This document shows positions 1 through 7,304 of a stretch of DNA of 64,000 nt, one piece after another. Location of the stretch: contig JADZCC010000023.1 in assembly GCA_020851785.1 (NCBI GenBank), forward strand, positions 1 to 64,000, written 5' to 3'. Within the stretch, counting starts at the first letter, position 1. The number at the start of each line of letters is the position of its first letter. Below the pieces are notes generated by a model. That model was not told the origin of the DNA, searched no databases, and worked only from the letters and a program-made list of their open reading frames with translations. A program made the translations under genes and the position numbers. Origin of the DNA: Anaerolineales bacterium. GTDB lineage: Bacteria > Chloroflexota > Anaerolineae > Anaerolineales > Villigracilaceae.

Positions 1-2
1 CC

Positions 3-1079
3 GGGATAGAACAAGCCGATATGACTGAAATGGAGCGTTGGGAAGCCTATGTTTCCACGCCGGAATATCAGGCTCGCCAAGCGGCGTTTGCAGAATGGCA
101 GGCAGGGCAGGTATACGAAGATTTCCGTGCCAGCGAGACAGGGTCTGCGGCGGATGAATGGTTGAAGGATCAAGCGTACAACGATTTCCGCGCACGCGAG
201 TCAGCGGATGGACTGGTAGCTCCGCTACCGCTTTCTGAGATCGCTTGCACGCCTGATAATGCGCAGGTTATAGCGCAAGAAAAAGATTTACTTGATCGAG
301 TTACAGATTGGGCGAAGAGTCCAGCAACGTGGTGGGGAATAGGAACTGAAGACGAAACTGTAAAGATATTGGAGGAAGCGGACAATATTCCACTGTATCT
401 GCCCCTTATTAAAGGAGCTAACCCCCAATTTCCCAATATCAAGGCTCCGACATGGTATTTGGAGAAATATGGCATTCAATCTGCGGATGATCTCGTTGGC
501 CCGCTAAAAACCATTCTTGTAGATGGAAAAACAATTCGAGGACTGGGTAGGGCAATTGGTGATATTACCGTCCCGTGGACTTTGGGAATCGGACTGGCGC
601 TTACAATTGCTCCTAACATAGTCGCGAATATACGAGAGAAGAAACCATGGAACGATACAGTAATCGATATAATTGCCGATGTAATTGTTGATACTGGTGG
701 TTTCTTTGTGAGCGAAATTGTAGGCACGGTTGCGGGGATTATAGCTCTCAATTCCGGCATAGGAACTCCATTCGCATTTGCTATAAAAATAGGGGCAGAT
801 GTTGGAATAAGTGTTGCATGGGATACTGCGGCTGATAAAAATAACTGGAGCGAAAGAGTTAGGAATTGGCTGGACAGTGCCGCACAGGACCTTGCTCACG
901 GTTTGGATGACTCATTTACGGATGCACTGGATGTTAGCAAACACCCTCCTGTGCCCACACCTTCCCCTTCTCAGCCTACAACAACACCTTCCCCTTCCCT
1001 TGCTAACCCAGTCGTAATTCCCACGCAAGCGCCCTCGCCTGTAAATGCGCCAATATCTACCGTTACCCCACCTCCTTAA
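3..1079 (+). CDS. C-terminal part of a repeat-bearing, toxin-like protein (5' partial)
   Basis: I do not recognise this family. The frame stays open upstream of the first ATG (21) to the window edge, so the true start probably lies outside. The first 60 residues after that ATG are charged and helical and carry a degenerate repeat (YEDFRASE at 32-39, YNDFRARE at 53-60). A linker with WW near 104 follows. Residues about 182-204 and 213-268 are long Gly/Ala/Ile/Val-rich hydrophobic stretches that could insert in a membrane. The last 44 residues are Pro/Thr/Ser-rich. The next gene, a membrane protein, starts 12 bases downstream with AAGGAG in the gap, so the two are probably cotranscribed. A hydrophobic effector-like C-terminus followed by a small membrane protein resembles toxin-immunity cassettes. 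That is inference, not a family match. Confidence 0.6.
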   Translation, partial: GIEQADMTEMERWEAYVSTPEYQARQAAFAEWQAGQVYEDFRASETGSAADEWLKDQAYNDFRARESADGLVAPLPLSEIACTPDNAQVIAQEKDLLDRVTDWAKSPATWWGIGTEDETVKILEEADNIPLYLPLIKGANPQFPNIKAPTWYLEKYGIQSADDLVGPLKTILVDGKTIRGLGRAIGDITVPWTLGIGLALTIAPNIVANIREKKPWNDTVIDIIADVIVDTGGFFVSEIVGTVAGIIALNSGIGTPFAFAIKIGADVGISVAWDTAADKNNWSERVRNWLDSAAQDLAHGLDDSFTDALDVSKHPPVPTPSPSQPTTTPSPSLANPVVIPTQAPSPVNAPISTVTPPP

Positions 1080-1091
1080 GAAGGAGAGATT

Positions 1092-1706
1092 ATGAAAAAC
1101 AAACTTACTTCTAAAGAAGCATTTTCACTGAGTATGTTTATATCTTTCCCCTTTTATTTCTTGTTACTTTTGTTTTTCACTACGGTTGCTAAAGATAAAG
1201 CGACACAGTCGATTCGGGCATTGCTTTTTGTAATATCAAGCCTGGGATTCTTGAATGTGCTGTTTTCAATAAAAAGAATTAAATATTATTATCAAATACA
1301 ACGTTTACAGTTGATAAGCTTTTCATTGTGTATGGTGATGTTTCTTTTGGCCTCTGTTCTGTTTACGTTGCCTAATAAAACCTCTGCAACGGTTTGGGTT
1401 GTAGGGGGGTACCTGACTAGCTTATTTTTCATTGTTCGTAACTTGGTCAGGGAGCCTGATAAATGGGATTTAGCGCGTCGTCAAGGTGTCCTTAGGGATG
1501 TTTTAGATGAGGAAAGCTGGACATACAAATTTGAAATACCCAACTCTATTGATGAAGTATTTTTGTCAACGACAGCGAAACAAAAAAGCGTGAGATTGAT
1601 CACAAGACTTGAAAAACTACACTACTTAATGCCTGCAATTGGAATGGCCTTGAGTAGAAGTTTCCCGGATCAGCGTACTTTCTTGATGTTGATCAGCTGC
1701 TTATAG
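1092..1706 (+). CDS. multi-pass membrane protein, probably truncated by an in-frame TAG
   Basis: A hydrophobic protein of 204 residues with about four membrane segments in its first 120 residues, then a soluble stretch rich in charged residues (about 120-180) and the beginning of another hydrophobic segment at the C-terminus. A strong Shine-Dalgarno (AAGGAG) precedes the ATG. The frame ends at TAG 1704-1706 in the middle of a hydrophobic run, and the same frame continues directly with ATG 1707 for 43 more codons. The intact ancestor was therefore probably about 248 residues. Its family is not recognised. Position behind the gene ending at 1079 makes a membrane immunity-type partner conceivable. 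The stop could be a real nonsense mutation or a sequencing error. Confidence 0.55.
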   Translation: MKNKLTSKEAFSLSMFISFPFYFLLLLFFTTVAKDKATQSIRALLFVISSLGFLNVLFSIKRIKYYYQIQRLQLISFSLCMVMFLLASVLFTLPNKTSATVWVVGGYLTSLFFIVRNLVREPDKWDLARRQGVLRDVLDEESWTYKFEIPNSIDEVFLSTTAKQKSVRLITRLEKLHYLMPAIGMALSRSFPDQRTFLMLISCL

Positions 1707-1838
1707 ATGGCTCTTATATTTACAAGCCAGATTAAAATCCCGCTTTACATTCGAATTCGACAGTGGGAGAAGGAAAGAGAGAAACCCTTATTGCTACATG
1801 AATCTTGGGAAGCTGAAAAGGTGAATATTAAAAGCTGA
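1707..1838 (+). pseudogene. in-frame continuation of the 1092 gene after a TAG stop
   Basis: This reading frame of 43 codons begins with ATG immediately after the TAG at 1704-1706 and lies in the same frame as the 1092 gene. It completes a hydrophobic segment (MALIFTSQIKIPLYI) and then gives a charged tail ending at TGA 1836-1838. No ribosome-binding site of its own is evident. It reads best as the severed C-terminus of the upstream membrane protein rather than as a separate gene. Confidence 0.5.
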
Positions 1839-1871
1839 GGCTTTTTCATCCTTGCAGTTTGAGGTGGATAA

Positions 1872-2069
1872 GCCCGACAAGCGAATCAAAACCAGCACAT
1901 GGAAGACAAGATGAACGCAATTGATGCGGCGGATGAAGCCGAGTGGAATCGCGTGCAGTCCGCGTTGGATTTGCGGGCTGTGCTAGCCGCGCAGGCTCGG
2001 CAGGCAAGTCAAAACCAGCACATGGACGACAAGATGAGCGCGATTGACGCGGCGGATGAAGCAGGGTGG
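1872..2069 (+). repeat. two copies of a 75-bp coding repeat, period 123 bp
   Basis: Bases 1872-1946 and 1995-2069 are closely similar and encode near-identical 25-residue blocks (ARQA/S-NQNQHM, then KM.AIDAADEA.W). The period is 41 codons. The first copy extends 27 bases upstream of the only good ATG (1899), with the in-frame stop TAA at 1869-1871 just before it. The repeat is therefore cut at its 5' side, as expected if only the 3' part of a longer gene was duplicated or left behind. Confidence 0.75.
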
Positions 2070-3509
2070 GTGGCTGGACCAATTGCGCAACAAACCGAAA
2101 GTTGGTGGGATAAAGCTGTAGATTTTGCTCAAACTAGCCTTTTTGTGCCTGTGCAGGAATTAATACAGACTGCCAGTGATACTAAAATACGACCCGTACA
2201 AGGTGGTGGAACATTAGCTACGTCTGCCCCTTTGGATGATGATCCGCCATGGTTGCAAAAAATTCAAGAAATCAAGAGGAAAATAGCCGATGCTATATTT
2301 GCGGATAATGATCAACCCCCAACCATACTGGACCGTTTATTTAATAACGAATGGAACGAATCTCGCCAAGACTTAGTGGAAGCGCTAGACCAAGCCCAGG
2401 GCGACAAAACCTATTCTTATAGTGAAAAGTTTTTAGGATTAGACTGGTGGAATTCAGATTTGAGCGTTGACCAGCTGATAGCCTTGCAAGGCTATATTAA
2501 ATCTGGGACCGTTTCGTGGGACGATACCCTTGCAAGTATTGATTCTCTGCAGACATACAAGGGCTACAACAATGCCCAAATGATTTCGCTTCTAAGAGAG
2601 TTGTATTATCCTGACGCCCTTGATAATTTTATCTTAGGCGCGCAAGGGCTTGATAGCTCGTTGTTTAAAGTATCAGGAGACAAAAATCAGGTTGCTGAAA
2701 ATGACGCCGAATTTTCACGCGCATTGATGTTGCTTACTACGCAAGGTGAACAATACGCAGAGCCGCTTGTTATCATACAGCATCCACAGGGATATTCTGA
2801 AACTGGTGAATTTGAGTTTGATCATATTGTTGCCGCTTTAGATGGGCAGTTTCATAGCTCAAAGAATGGATACATCTTTTCTGACGAGTTGGATAATGAA
2901 AATCGTCCGCTTTGGCTGGGTCTTATCGGCACAAACCCGTTCAGCGGTGAACTCGAGTCAGTTAAAAATCTAATTGCCAAAGCTTCTTTTTGGTGGCTAA
3001 AAACAGATTCCAAGACAATGCGATCTGTTCCAGAAGTGACATGGCGGGGAGACTTGGCAGGGAGCGCTGCTAAAGCATATGAAACTAGCAATGCCGAGGA
3101 TGGGTATGAGATTGAAATGCCTTTGTCGGATTTTGAAGGCGATATTTTGGGCATGGTTTTGGCACACAACAATGCCATTGATCCCGACGGTAAGGATCTT
3201 GCAAATGAGTTGTCTGATGCTTTGGCGGCTGACAGTCCATACGTGACGCAGAAGTATTCATATTTCGTGGACGCCGTAGGACTGGATTTAGATGATGGCG
3301 TAATTAGTAATGAATCTGCACAACAGTTCCTTGATGATAATTACGAGTTAGTATCTGATTTAGGAACTGGATTCTACGCTCTCCAAAACTTGGATCCGCT
3401 TTCTTTGCTTTCAAGTAATCAAACTACAATGCATGACTTTTCTGAGGAACAGATCAAACATTTTCTCCAGCAACTCCAGGAGGGTATTCAAATAGAGGTG
3501 GTGAAATAA
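1899..3509 (+). CDS. repeat-headed protein of unknown function, probable orphan C-terminal cassette
   Basis: A 536-residue acidic, soluble protein with no recognised domain. Residues 1-57 contain the 41-residue repeat described at 1872-2069. A WW-containing linker follows (about residue 67), and the remainder looks globular. A conspicuous conserved-looking pair is FDHIVAALDG (about 307-316) and TWRGDLAGSA (about 383-392). No signal peptide or membrane segment is seen. No Shine-Dalgarno stands out before ATG 1899, and the homologous repeat continues upstream of it. This looks like the 3' portion of a larger repeat protein that lost its 5' end. It ends in TAATG, overlapping the start of the next gene, so the two products are likely translationally coupled partners. 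Confidence 0.6.
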   Translation: MEDKMNAIDAADEAEWNRVQSALDLRAVLAAQARQASQNQHMDDKMSAIDAADEAGWVAGPIAQQTESWWDKAVDFAQTSLFVPVQELIQTASDTKIRPVQGGGTLATSAPLDDDPPWLQKIQEIKRKIADAIFADNDQPPTILDRLFNNEWNESRQDLVEALDQAQGDKTYSYSEKFLGLDWWNSDLSVDQLIALQGYIKSGTVSWDDTLASIDSLQTYKGYNNAQMISLLRELYYPDALDNFILGAQGLDSSLFKVSGDKNQVAENDAEFSRALMLLTTQGEQYAEPLVIIQHPQGYSETGEFEFDHIVAALDGQFHSSKNGYIFSDELDNENRPLWLGLIGTNPFSGELESVKNLIAKASFWWLKTDSKTMRSVPEVTWRGDLAGSAAKAYETSNAEDGYEIEMPLSDFEGDILGMVLAHNNAIDPDGKDLANELSDALAADSPYVTQKYSYFVDAVGLDLDDGVISNESAQQFLDDNYELVSDLGTGFYALQNLDPLSLLSSNQTTMHDFSEEQIKHFLQQLQEGIQIEVVK

Positions 3510-4570
3510 TGATTGGCAAGTTGAAGAAAAAAACAGGGTTATTGAGGATGTCTATGAAAATTGCGCTCTTTCTATTTGCGTTGATCTTCGTTGCGCTTAT
3601 CGTGTGGCTCTACGTTTTACCGCGTTATTTGGAAAGGAAAATAAGCATACATTGGAATGTTCAAGATGGGCAACAGCTGACAATGACTGGCTACACAGTA
3701 TCAGTGTTTCCTACTTACTGGCTTGCTTATGGTATGGTAATTAATGCTGAGATATACAATACAAGTAACGCTACTTTGGAGTTGATAGAGGTGAATTCGA
3801 GTATTACAGGTTGTGACGGGAAGTCCACTGCCGTCAGCGTCTACAATCCCAGCAAGGTTGAAGGATCGTATTCAGTTTATTATGATAAATTGCCGAGAAA
3901 GATGGGGCAAATTATTCCTCCGGGGCAAAGCCGACCGCTACGACTGTGGTCTGGTTTATTGATACACGAAGATGGAATATCGTTAAATACCTATCAGGAT
4001 GATAACGGGAACAAGAAATATAGACCAACAATCAAATATTTTTGGAATGCGTTAGGCTGGCCGGTTTTGCAATGGTGCAAGGCAGAAATTACGTTTGTGG
4101 TTCGGGAGGCAGAGCAAAATGTTGTGGATTGGTATCAATATTGGGAGAATGTCCCGGCGTTAGAAACTCATCAAACAAAGACCTATCTTCCGCTTCCTAT
4201 GGCTACATGGCGTTTTGGAGCGAAACTTGATTTTGACGCAGCGCCCATCTTTGATCAATTAGTTGAAAAATACGGTAACAAAGGCGTACCCAATCCTGAC
4301 GGCCCTGGCAGAATTATTTTGAAATCTGATGGTGAAAAGATACAAATTCATAGTTTTCATCCTAAATTACAGCTTATCCTTACTTACTATGATAAAAAAG
4401 GCGGATTTCTTGGTTTTCAAGTATCAGGGCCTTTTGATCGGCAACAGTACGAACAATCGCTGGCAAACAATGGCGGCTATTTCGCCGTTGGTGTAGATGG
4501 TTTAGAGCTCCCATATGGCGCAAAGATTGAAACCGTGAAAGCTTATTTGGAGTTGACGCCAGATGATTAA
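3509..4570 (+). CDS. membrane-anchored hypothetical protein
   Basis: 353 residues. A basic N-terminus is followed by one strong membrane segment (about residues 13-38) and a large extracytoplasmic domain without cysteine pairs or motifs I recognise. The ATG overlaps the stop of the upstream repeat protein (TAATG), a classic coupling arrangement. This suggests that the two proteins act together, perhaps as effector and anchored partner. Function is unknown. The overlap is seen in the sequence; partnership is inference. Confidence 0.6.
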   Translation: MIGKLKKKTGLLRMSMKIALFLFALIFVALIVWLYVLPRYLERKISIHWNVQDGQQLTMTGYTVSVFPTYWLAYGMVINAEIYNTSNATLELIEVNSSITGCDGKSTAVSVYNPSKVEGSYSVYYDKLPRKMGQIIPPGQSRPLRLWSGLLIHEDGISLNTYQDDNGNKKYRPTIKYFWNALGWPVLQWCKAEITFVVREAEQNVVDWYQYWENVPALETHQTKTYLPLPMATWRFGAKLDFDAAPIFDQLVEKYGNKGVPNPDGPGRIILKSDGEKIQIHSFHPKLQLILTYYDKKGGFLGFQVSGPFDRQQYEQSLANNGGYFAVGVDGLELPYGAKIETVKAYLELTPDD

Positions 4571-4594
4571 GGAGCGCTACAAAGCAATCATAAT

Positions 4595-5101
4595 GTGAGC
4601 GTCAGCGCGCCCAACTTACCGTCTGGCACAAGGCTGAACTATTTTAATGAAAATGTTCTTGGCAATTTTGACCTCCCACCGGGAGGCAATTACAATCCTA
4701 GTACGATTAATACTCGAATTGCCACAGGTTTGATTGATGATGCAGTTAGTAAATCTTCCATAATCACTGCGGGCATAACCAGTGTGGCAAGTAATTTATA
4801 TGAATACGGAAATAATGCCGAAAACTTTGAAGAATTTTCCGATCAGACTTTTGAAAATCAGCAGTTCTGGGTTTCTACAGGGGTGGATACAACCTTATCA
4901 ATACTAGTTGGAGTTGCTGCGGCTACGATTGTGGCTGGCGCACTTACTTTTTTTGGCGTTGCAACATTTCCTTTATGGGGCTCGATTCTTTTGGTAGCAG
5001 GCGTTAGCATTGCTATTAGCGGTTTAGTGGACTACTTTAAAGTACCCGATACGCTTGACACAAATGCTAACATGTTGATTGATGACTTGCAGGGAGAGTG
5101 A
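4595..5101 (+). CDS. glycine-rich hydrophobic protein, toxin-like; start uncertain
   Basis: 168 residues from a GTG at 4595. No ATG is available, and the frame is open back to the previous stop (4568-4570). An AAGGAG lies at 4569-4574, too far from GTG for ideal use. A minimal ATG-TGA occurs at 4593-4598. The second half (about residues 98-150) is a long Gly/Ala/Val-rich hydrophobic stretch ending in a charged tail, similar in character to the C-terminal part of the protein ending at 1079. Lack of a normal start suggests another 5'-truncated cassette. The membrane protein at 5108 follows after 6 bases. I do not recognise a named family. Confidence 0.5.
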   Translation: MSVSAPNLPSGTRLNYFNENVLGNFDLPPGGNYNPSTINTRIATGLIDDAVSKSSIITAGITSVASNLYEYGNNAENFEEFSDQTFENQQFWVSTGVDTTLSILVGVAAATIVAGALTFFGVATFPLWGSILLVAGVSIAISGLVDYFKVPDTLDTNANMLIDDLQGE

Positions 5102-5107
5102 ATTGCC

Positions 5108-5746
5108 ATGCCTGATTTACATCCTTCGAGAATAGCCTTAGGTATTCTTTTACAAGGTATCCTTGTTTATCTACAAAATTTCTTAATGCCTTCCACTATC
5201 ATCACTGGTATCTACATTGTGGTTGTAGTTATTGGCTTTGTCTGTGGTATTTTAGCGCCCTTGAAGAGGAGCCATGTTTTGCGAATGATATCTCTGTTGT
5301 CTTTAGCATTTCCTGCTTGGTGTTTCTTTCTATCTTTACGCGCATGGATGATTTTGTTTGATAATTCACTACTGGTGACGTTTTTATTGATAGTGGTAGT
5401 AGGCTTGGCAGGAGCATTGCCCCACCTAAATAATGATCTGAGCAGATTCATGTATTGGGAACAATTACATCCTAGAACTAAAGGCGGTAGATTCGTTCAA
5501 CGCTTCATGATTTTAGCCACCGTAATTTGGACGTTTATTGCCAGGCGTGGGATTATTATTCACCAACGCCCTAGATTCATTGAGTTAACGCCTGGTTTTT
5601 TATGGTATGCGGCAATTCTGTTTTATATCGGCGCTGTTGCATTAACGTTTTTCTTTGTATATCAGTCCATTTTTGTTGAACCTACAGACCCAAGATGGAA
5701 CGAGAAATGGAGTTGGAGATGGGCTGGACTAAAGAAGCGCAGGTAA
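5108..5746 (+). CDS. multi-pass membrane protein, unknown function
   Basis: 212 residues with about five hydrophobic segments and a basic C-terminal tail (WAGLKKRR). It starts 6 bases after the hydrophobic protein ending at 5101, with GGGAGAG upstream as a Shine-Dalgarno. The pairing of a pore-like hydrophobic protein with a following multi-pass membrane protein recurs in this island (1079/1092 and 5101/5108). That is the layout of pore-forming toxins with membrane immunity proteins, but no family match is claimed. Confidence 0.55.
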   Translation: MPDLHPSRIALGILLQGILVYLQNFLMPSTIITGIYIVVVVIGFVCGILAPLKRSHVLRMISLLSLAFPAWCFFLSLRAWMILFDNSLLVTFLLIVVVGLAGALPHLNNDLSRFMYWEQLHPRTKGGRFVQRFMILATVIWTFIARRGIIIHQRPRFIELTPGFLWYAAILFYIGAVALTFFFVYQSIFVEPTDPRWNEKWSWRWAGLKKRR

Positions 5747-5769
5747 AATAAAGTTAAGGAACAGGCGTA

Positions 5770-5898
5770 ATGGATATGACGTTTTCAACATTTCTAATTC
5801 TTTGGCTGGTAGGCTCCGTTGTAAGTTTCGTTTGCTTGAGAGTTATTCGATATAGGAAGAAAGCAAGTAAAATAAACTCTAAGAGGAAGTCTGAATGA
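5770..5898 (+). CDS. small single-pass membrane protein (42 residues)
   Basis: A short gene: ATG 5770, TGA 5896-5898. AAGGA lies about 9 bases before the start. The product has one hydrophobic segment (about residues 5-26) followed by a strongly basic tail (RYRKKASKINSKRKSE). Its stop overlaps the ATG of the next gene (ATGA at 5895-5898), so it is probably translated and coupled to it. Function is unknown. A start at the second ATG (5776) is equally possible. Confidence 0.55.
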   Translation: MDMTFSTFLILWLVGSVVSFVCLRVIRYRKKASKINSKRKSE

Positions 5899-6263
5899 AA
5901 ATAGTTCAACCTGTATTTTCGATTGCTTTATTGTTACTTACAATCTTTTCTTTCTGGTTTTATCCAGCAATGGCGCCTGTTTTGGGGATGAGTATCTTAG
6001 CGTTTGGACTTGCCTATGCCCTGTACGCCATCTTCCAAAAACATAAACACGCTGAAAACGCCAGAAGCAAAATCACCAAAGATATTTTGATATTTCTCAT
6101 TACCTTCCTGTTTATCCTCATCCTCAGCGGTGCGCTGGGGTTGTTTGTAAATCACTATGTCGGCGTTTGGTTTGGGGCCGTGGCTGGTTTTGCCTGCGCC
6201 ATGCTGGTCAGCTTTGCGGTTGGGGTTGGAGTCAGAAAAGGCATGATGAACTTAAGTGCCTGA
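5895..6263 (+). CDS. small multi-pass membrane protein
   Basis: 122 residues with four predicted membrane segments (about 5-25, 28-48, 65-88, 93-115) and a short basic loop around residue 55. It is coupled to the 42-residue gene upstream by an ATGA overlap. Base composition rises towards that of the rest of the chromosome over this gene, so it may mark the edge of the accessory island. No family is recognised. Confidence 0.55.
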   Translation: MKIVQPVFSIALLLLTIFSFWFYPAMAPVLGMSILAFGLAYALYAIFQKHKHAENARSKITKDILIFLITFLFILILSGALGLFVNHYVGVWFGAVAGFACAMLVSFAVGVGVRKGMMNLSA

Positions 6264-6302
6264 AGCAGAAGGTACGCCCGGAAAACGCCCAAAAATAACC
6301 AG

Positions 6303-6331
6303 TTGACAAACCCCTCAGTTCTCGCTAAACT
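6303..6331 (+). promoter_or_regulatory. sigma-70-type promoter for the recombinase-like gene
   Basis: TTGACA at 6303-6308, a 17-base spacer, and TAAACT at 6326-6331. The ATG at 6373 lies about 35 bases after the expected transcription start. Confidence 0.7.
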
Positions 6332-6372
6332 ATACGAAAAGACTACACGCTATCAATTAATCAGGATTTGTC

Positions 6373-7272
6373 ATGCCCAAAAACGCTTCGTTAACGCAGG
6401 TCACTTCAAAAACTTTACTGCCCGCCGCCATCAACGGCTGGGAGGTTTATCTTAAAGATCAGGGACGCTCGCCCAACACCATCAAGGCCTTCCTTTCAGA
6501 CGTGCGCCTGCTCACCCACTACGCCCCGCCCGATCGCGCCGTTGGCGCCGTGACCACCGAAGAATTAAACAAATTCTTTGAATGGATGGAAAAAGAACGG
6601 GCCGTGGCTTGCAGTCCAAAGACCCTCTCGCGCCGCATCACTTCGGTCAAATCCTTCTTTCGCTGGCTTCATCAATATGGCGTGATCCTCCCCGACCCGG
6701 CGGAGAAAGTCCTGCAACGTTCGGCCATCAGCCCGCTTCCACAAGTGTTATCCGTGGACGAAGCCGAAGCCGCGCTCCTCGCCGCCGACAACCAACGCCA
6801 CGCAAGCAAACCAGACGCGCGCTCTTACACGCTCCTGCAACTCTTGCTGGCAACAGGCATCAAGAAAAGCGAATGTCTGGGAATCCATATCAATCACATA
6901 GACCTTGAAGCCAAAGACGGCCCGCAATTGTTTGTGCGTTACGCCAGCCCGGCCAACCGCTATAAAGAACGCAAGATTCACCTCCCCGAAGCATGGCTCC
7001 CCGCCTACCGCGAATACCTCGCGCAATATCAGCCGCTGGATCAACTCTTTCCGTGGTCGCCGCGCCGTTTGGAATATTTACTGGAAGACATTGGCGAAGC
7101 GGCTGGGTTAAGCAAGCACCTTTCCTTTGACATGTGCCGTTGGACGTGCGCCCTGCGCGATTATCAATCCGGCTTGGAAGCGGATCGAATTCGTCAAAAA
7201 CTTGGCGTTTCAAAAATTCAATGGCGCGAATTATTTATCAAAATTCGGCAGTTGAACGGCGAGATTAAATAA
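6373..7272 (+). CDS. tyrosine recombinase-like protein with degenerate active site
   Basis: 299 residues in the Xer/phage integrase layout: an N-terminal SAM-like DNA-binding domain (about 15-105; SPNTIKAFLSDVRLL is typical) and a C-terminal catalytic-type domain (about 120-295). The catalytic residues do not hold up. The first Arg motif reads TGIKKSE (Arg to Lys). The beta-hairpin Lys is kept (YKERKIHL). The HxxR box reads DMCR (His to Asp), the second His position is Val (LGVSK), and the nucleophile region WRELFIKI has no Tyr. It probably binds DNA without recombining it, or it is decaying. It lies between the accessory island and core genes, with its own promoter and a shared terminator. 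Confidence 0.8.
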   Translation: MPKNASLTQVTSKTLLPAAINGWEVYLKDQGRSPNTIKAFLSDVRLLTHYAPPDRAVGAVTTEELNKFFEWMEKERAVACSPKTLSRRITSVKSFFRWLHQYGVILPDPAEKVLQRSAISPLPQVLSVDEAEAALLAADNQRHASKPDARSYTLLQLLLATGIKKSECLGIHINHIDLEAKDGPQLFVRYASPANRYKERKIHLPEAWLPAYREYLAQYQPLDQLFPWSPRRLEYLLEDIGEAAGLSKHLSFDMCRWTCALRDYQSGLEADRIRQKLGVSKIQWRELFIKIRQLNGEIK

Positions 7273-7273
7273 T

Positions 7274-7304
7274 AAAAAAGCCGCGAGCGTTTCGCGGCTT
7301 TTTT
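7274..7304. terminator. bidirectional terminator between convergent genes
   Basis: Stem GCCGCGA/TCGCGGC (7280-7286 with 7292-7298), extended by six A/T pairs on each side, so both strands end in a T-run. It serves the recombinase-like gene (+) and tilS (-), whose stop lies in its right flank. Confidence 0.9.

Noticed and set aside
1704..1706. TAG read as pyrrolysine or programmed readthrough
   Set aside because: There is no sign of pyrrolysine genes in the window and no special downstream structure. Nonsense mutation or sequence error is simpler, so readthrough was not proposed as the main reading.
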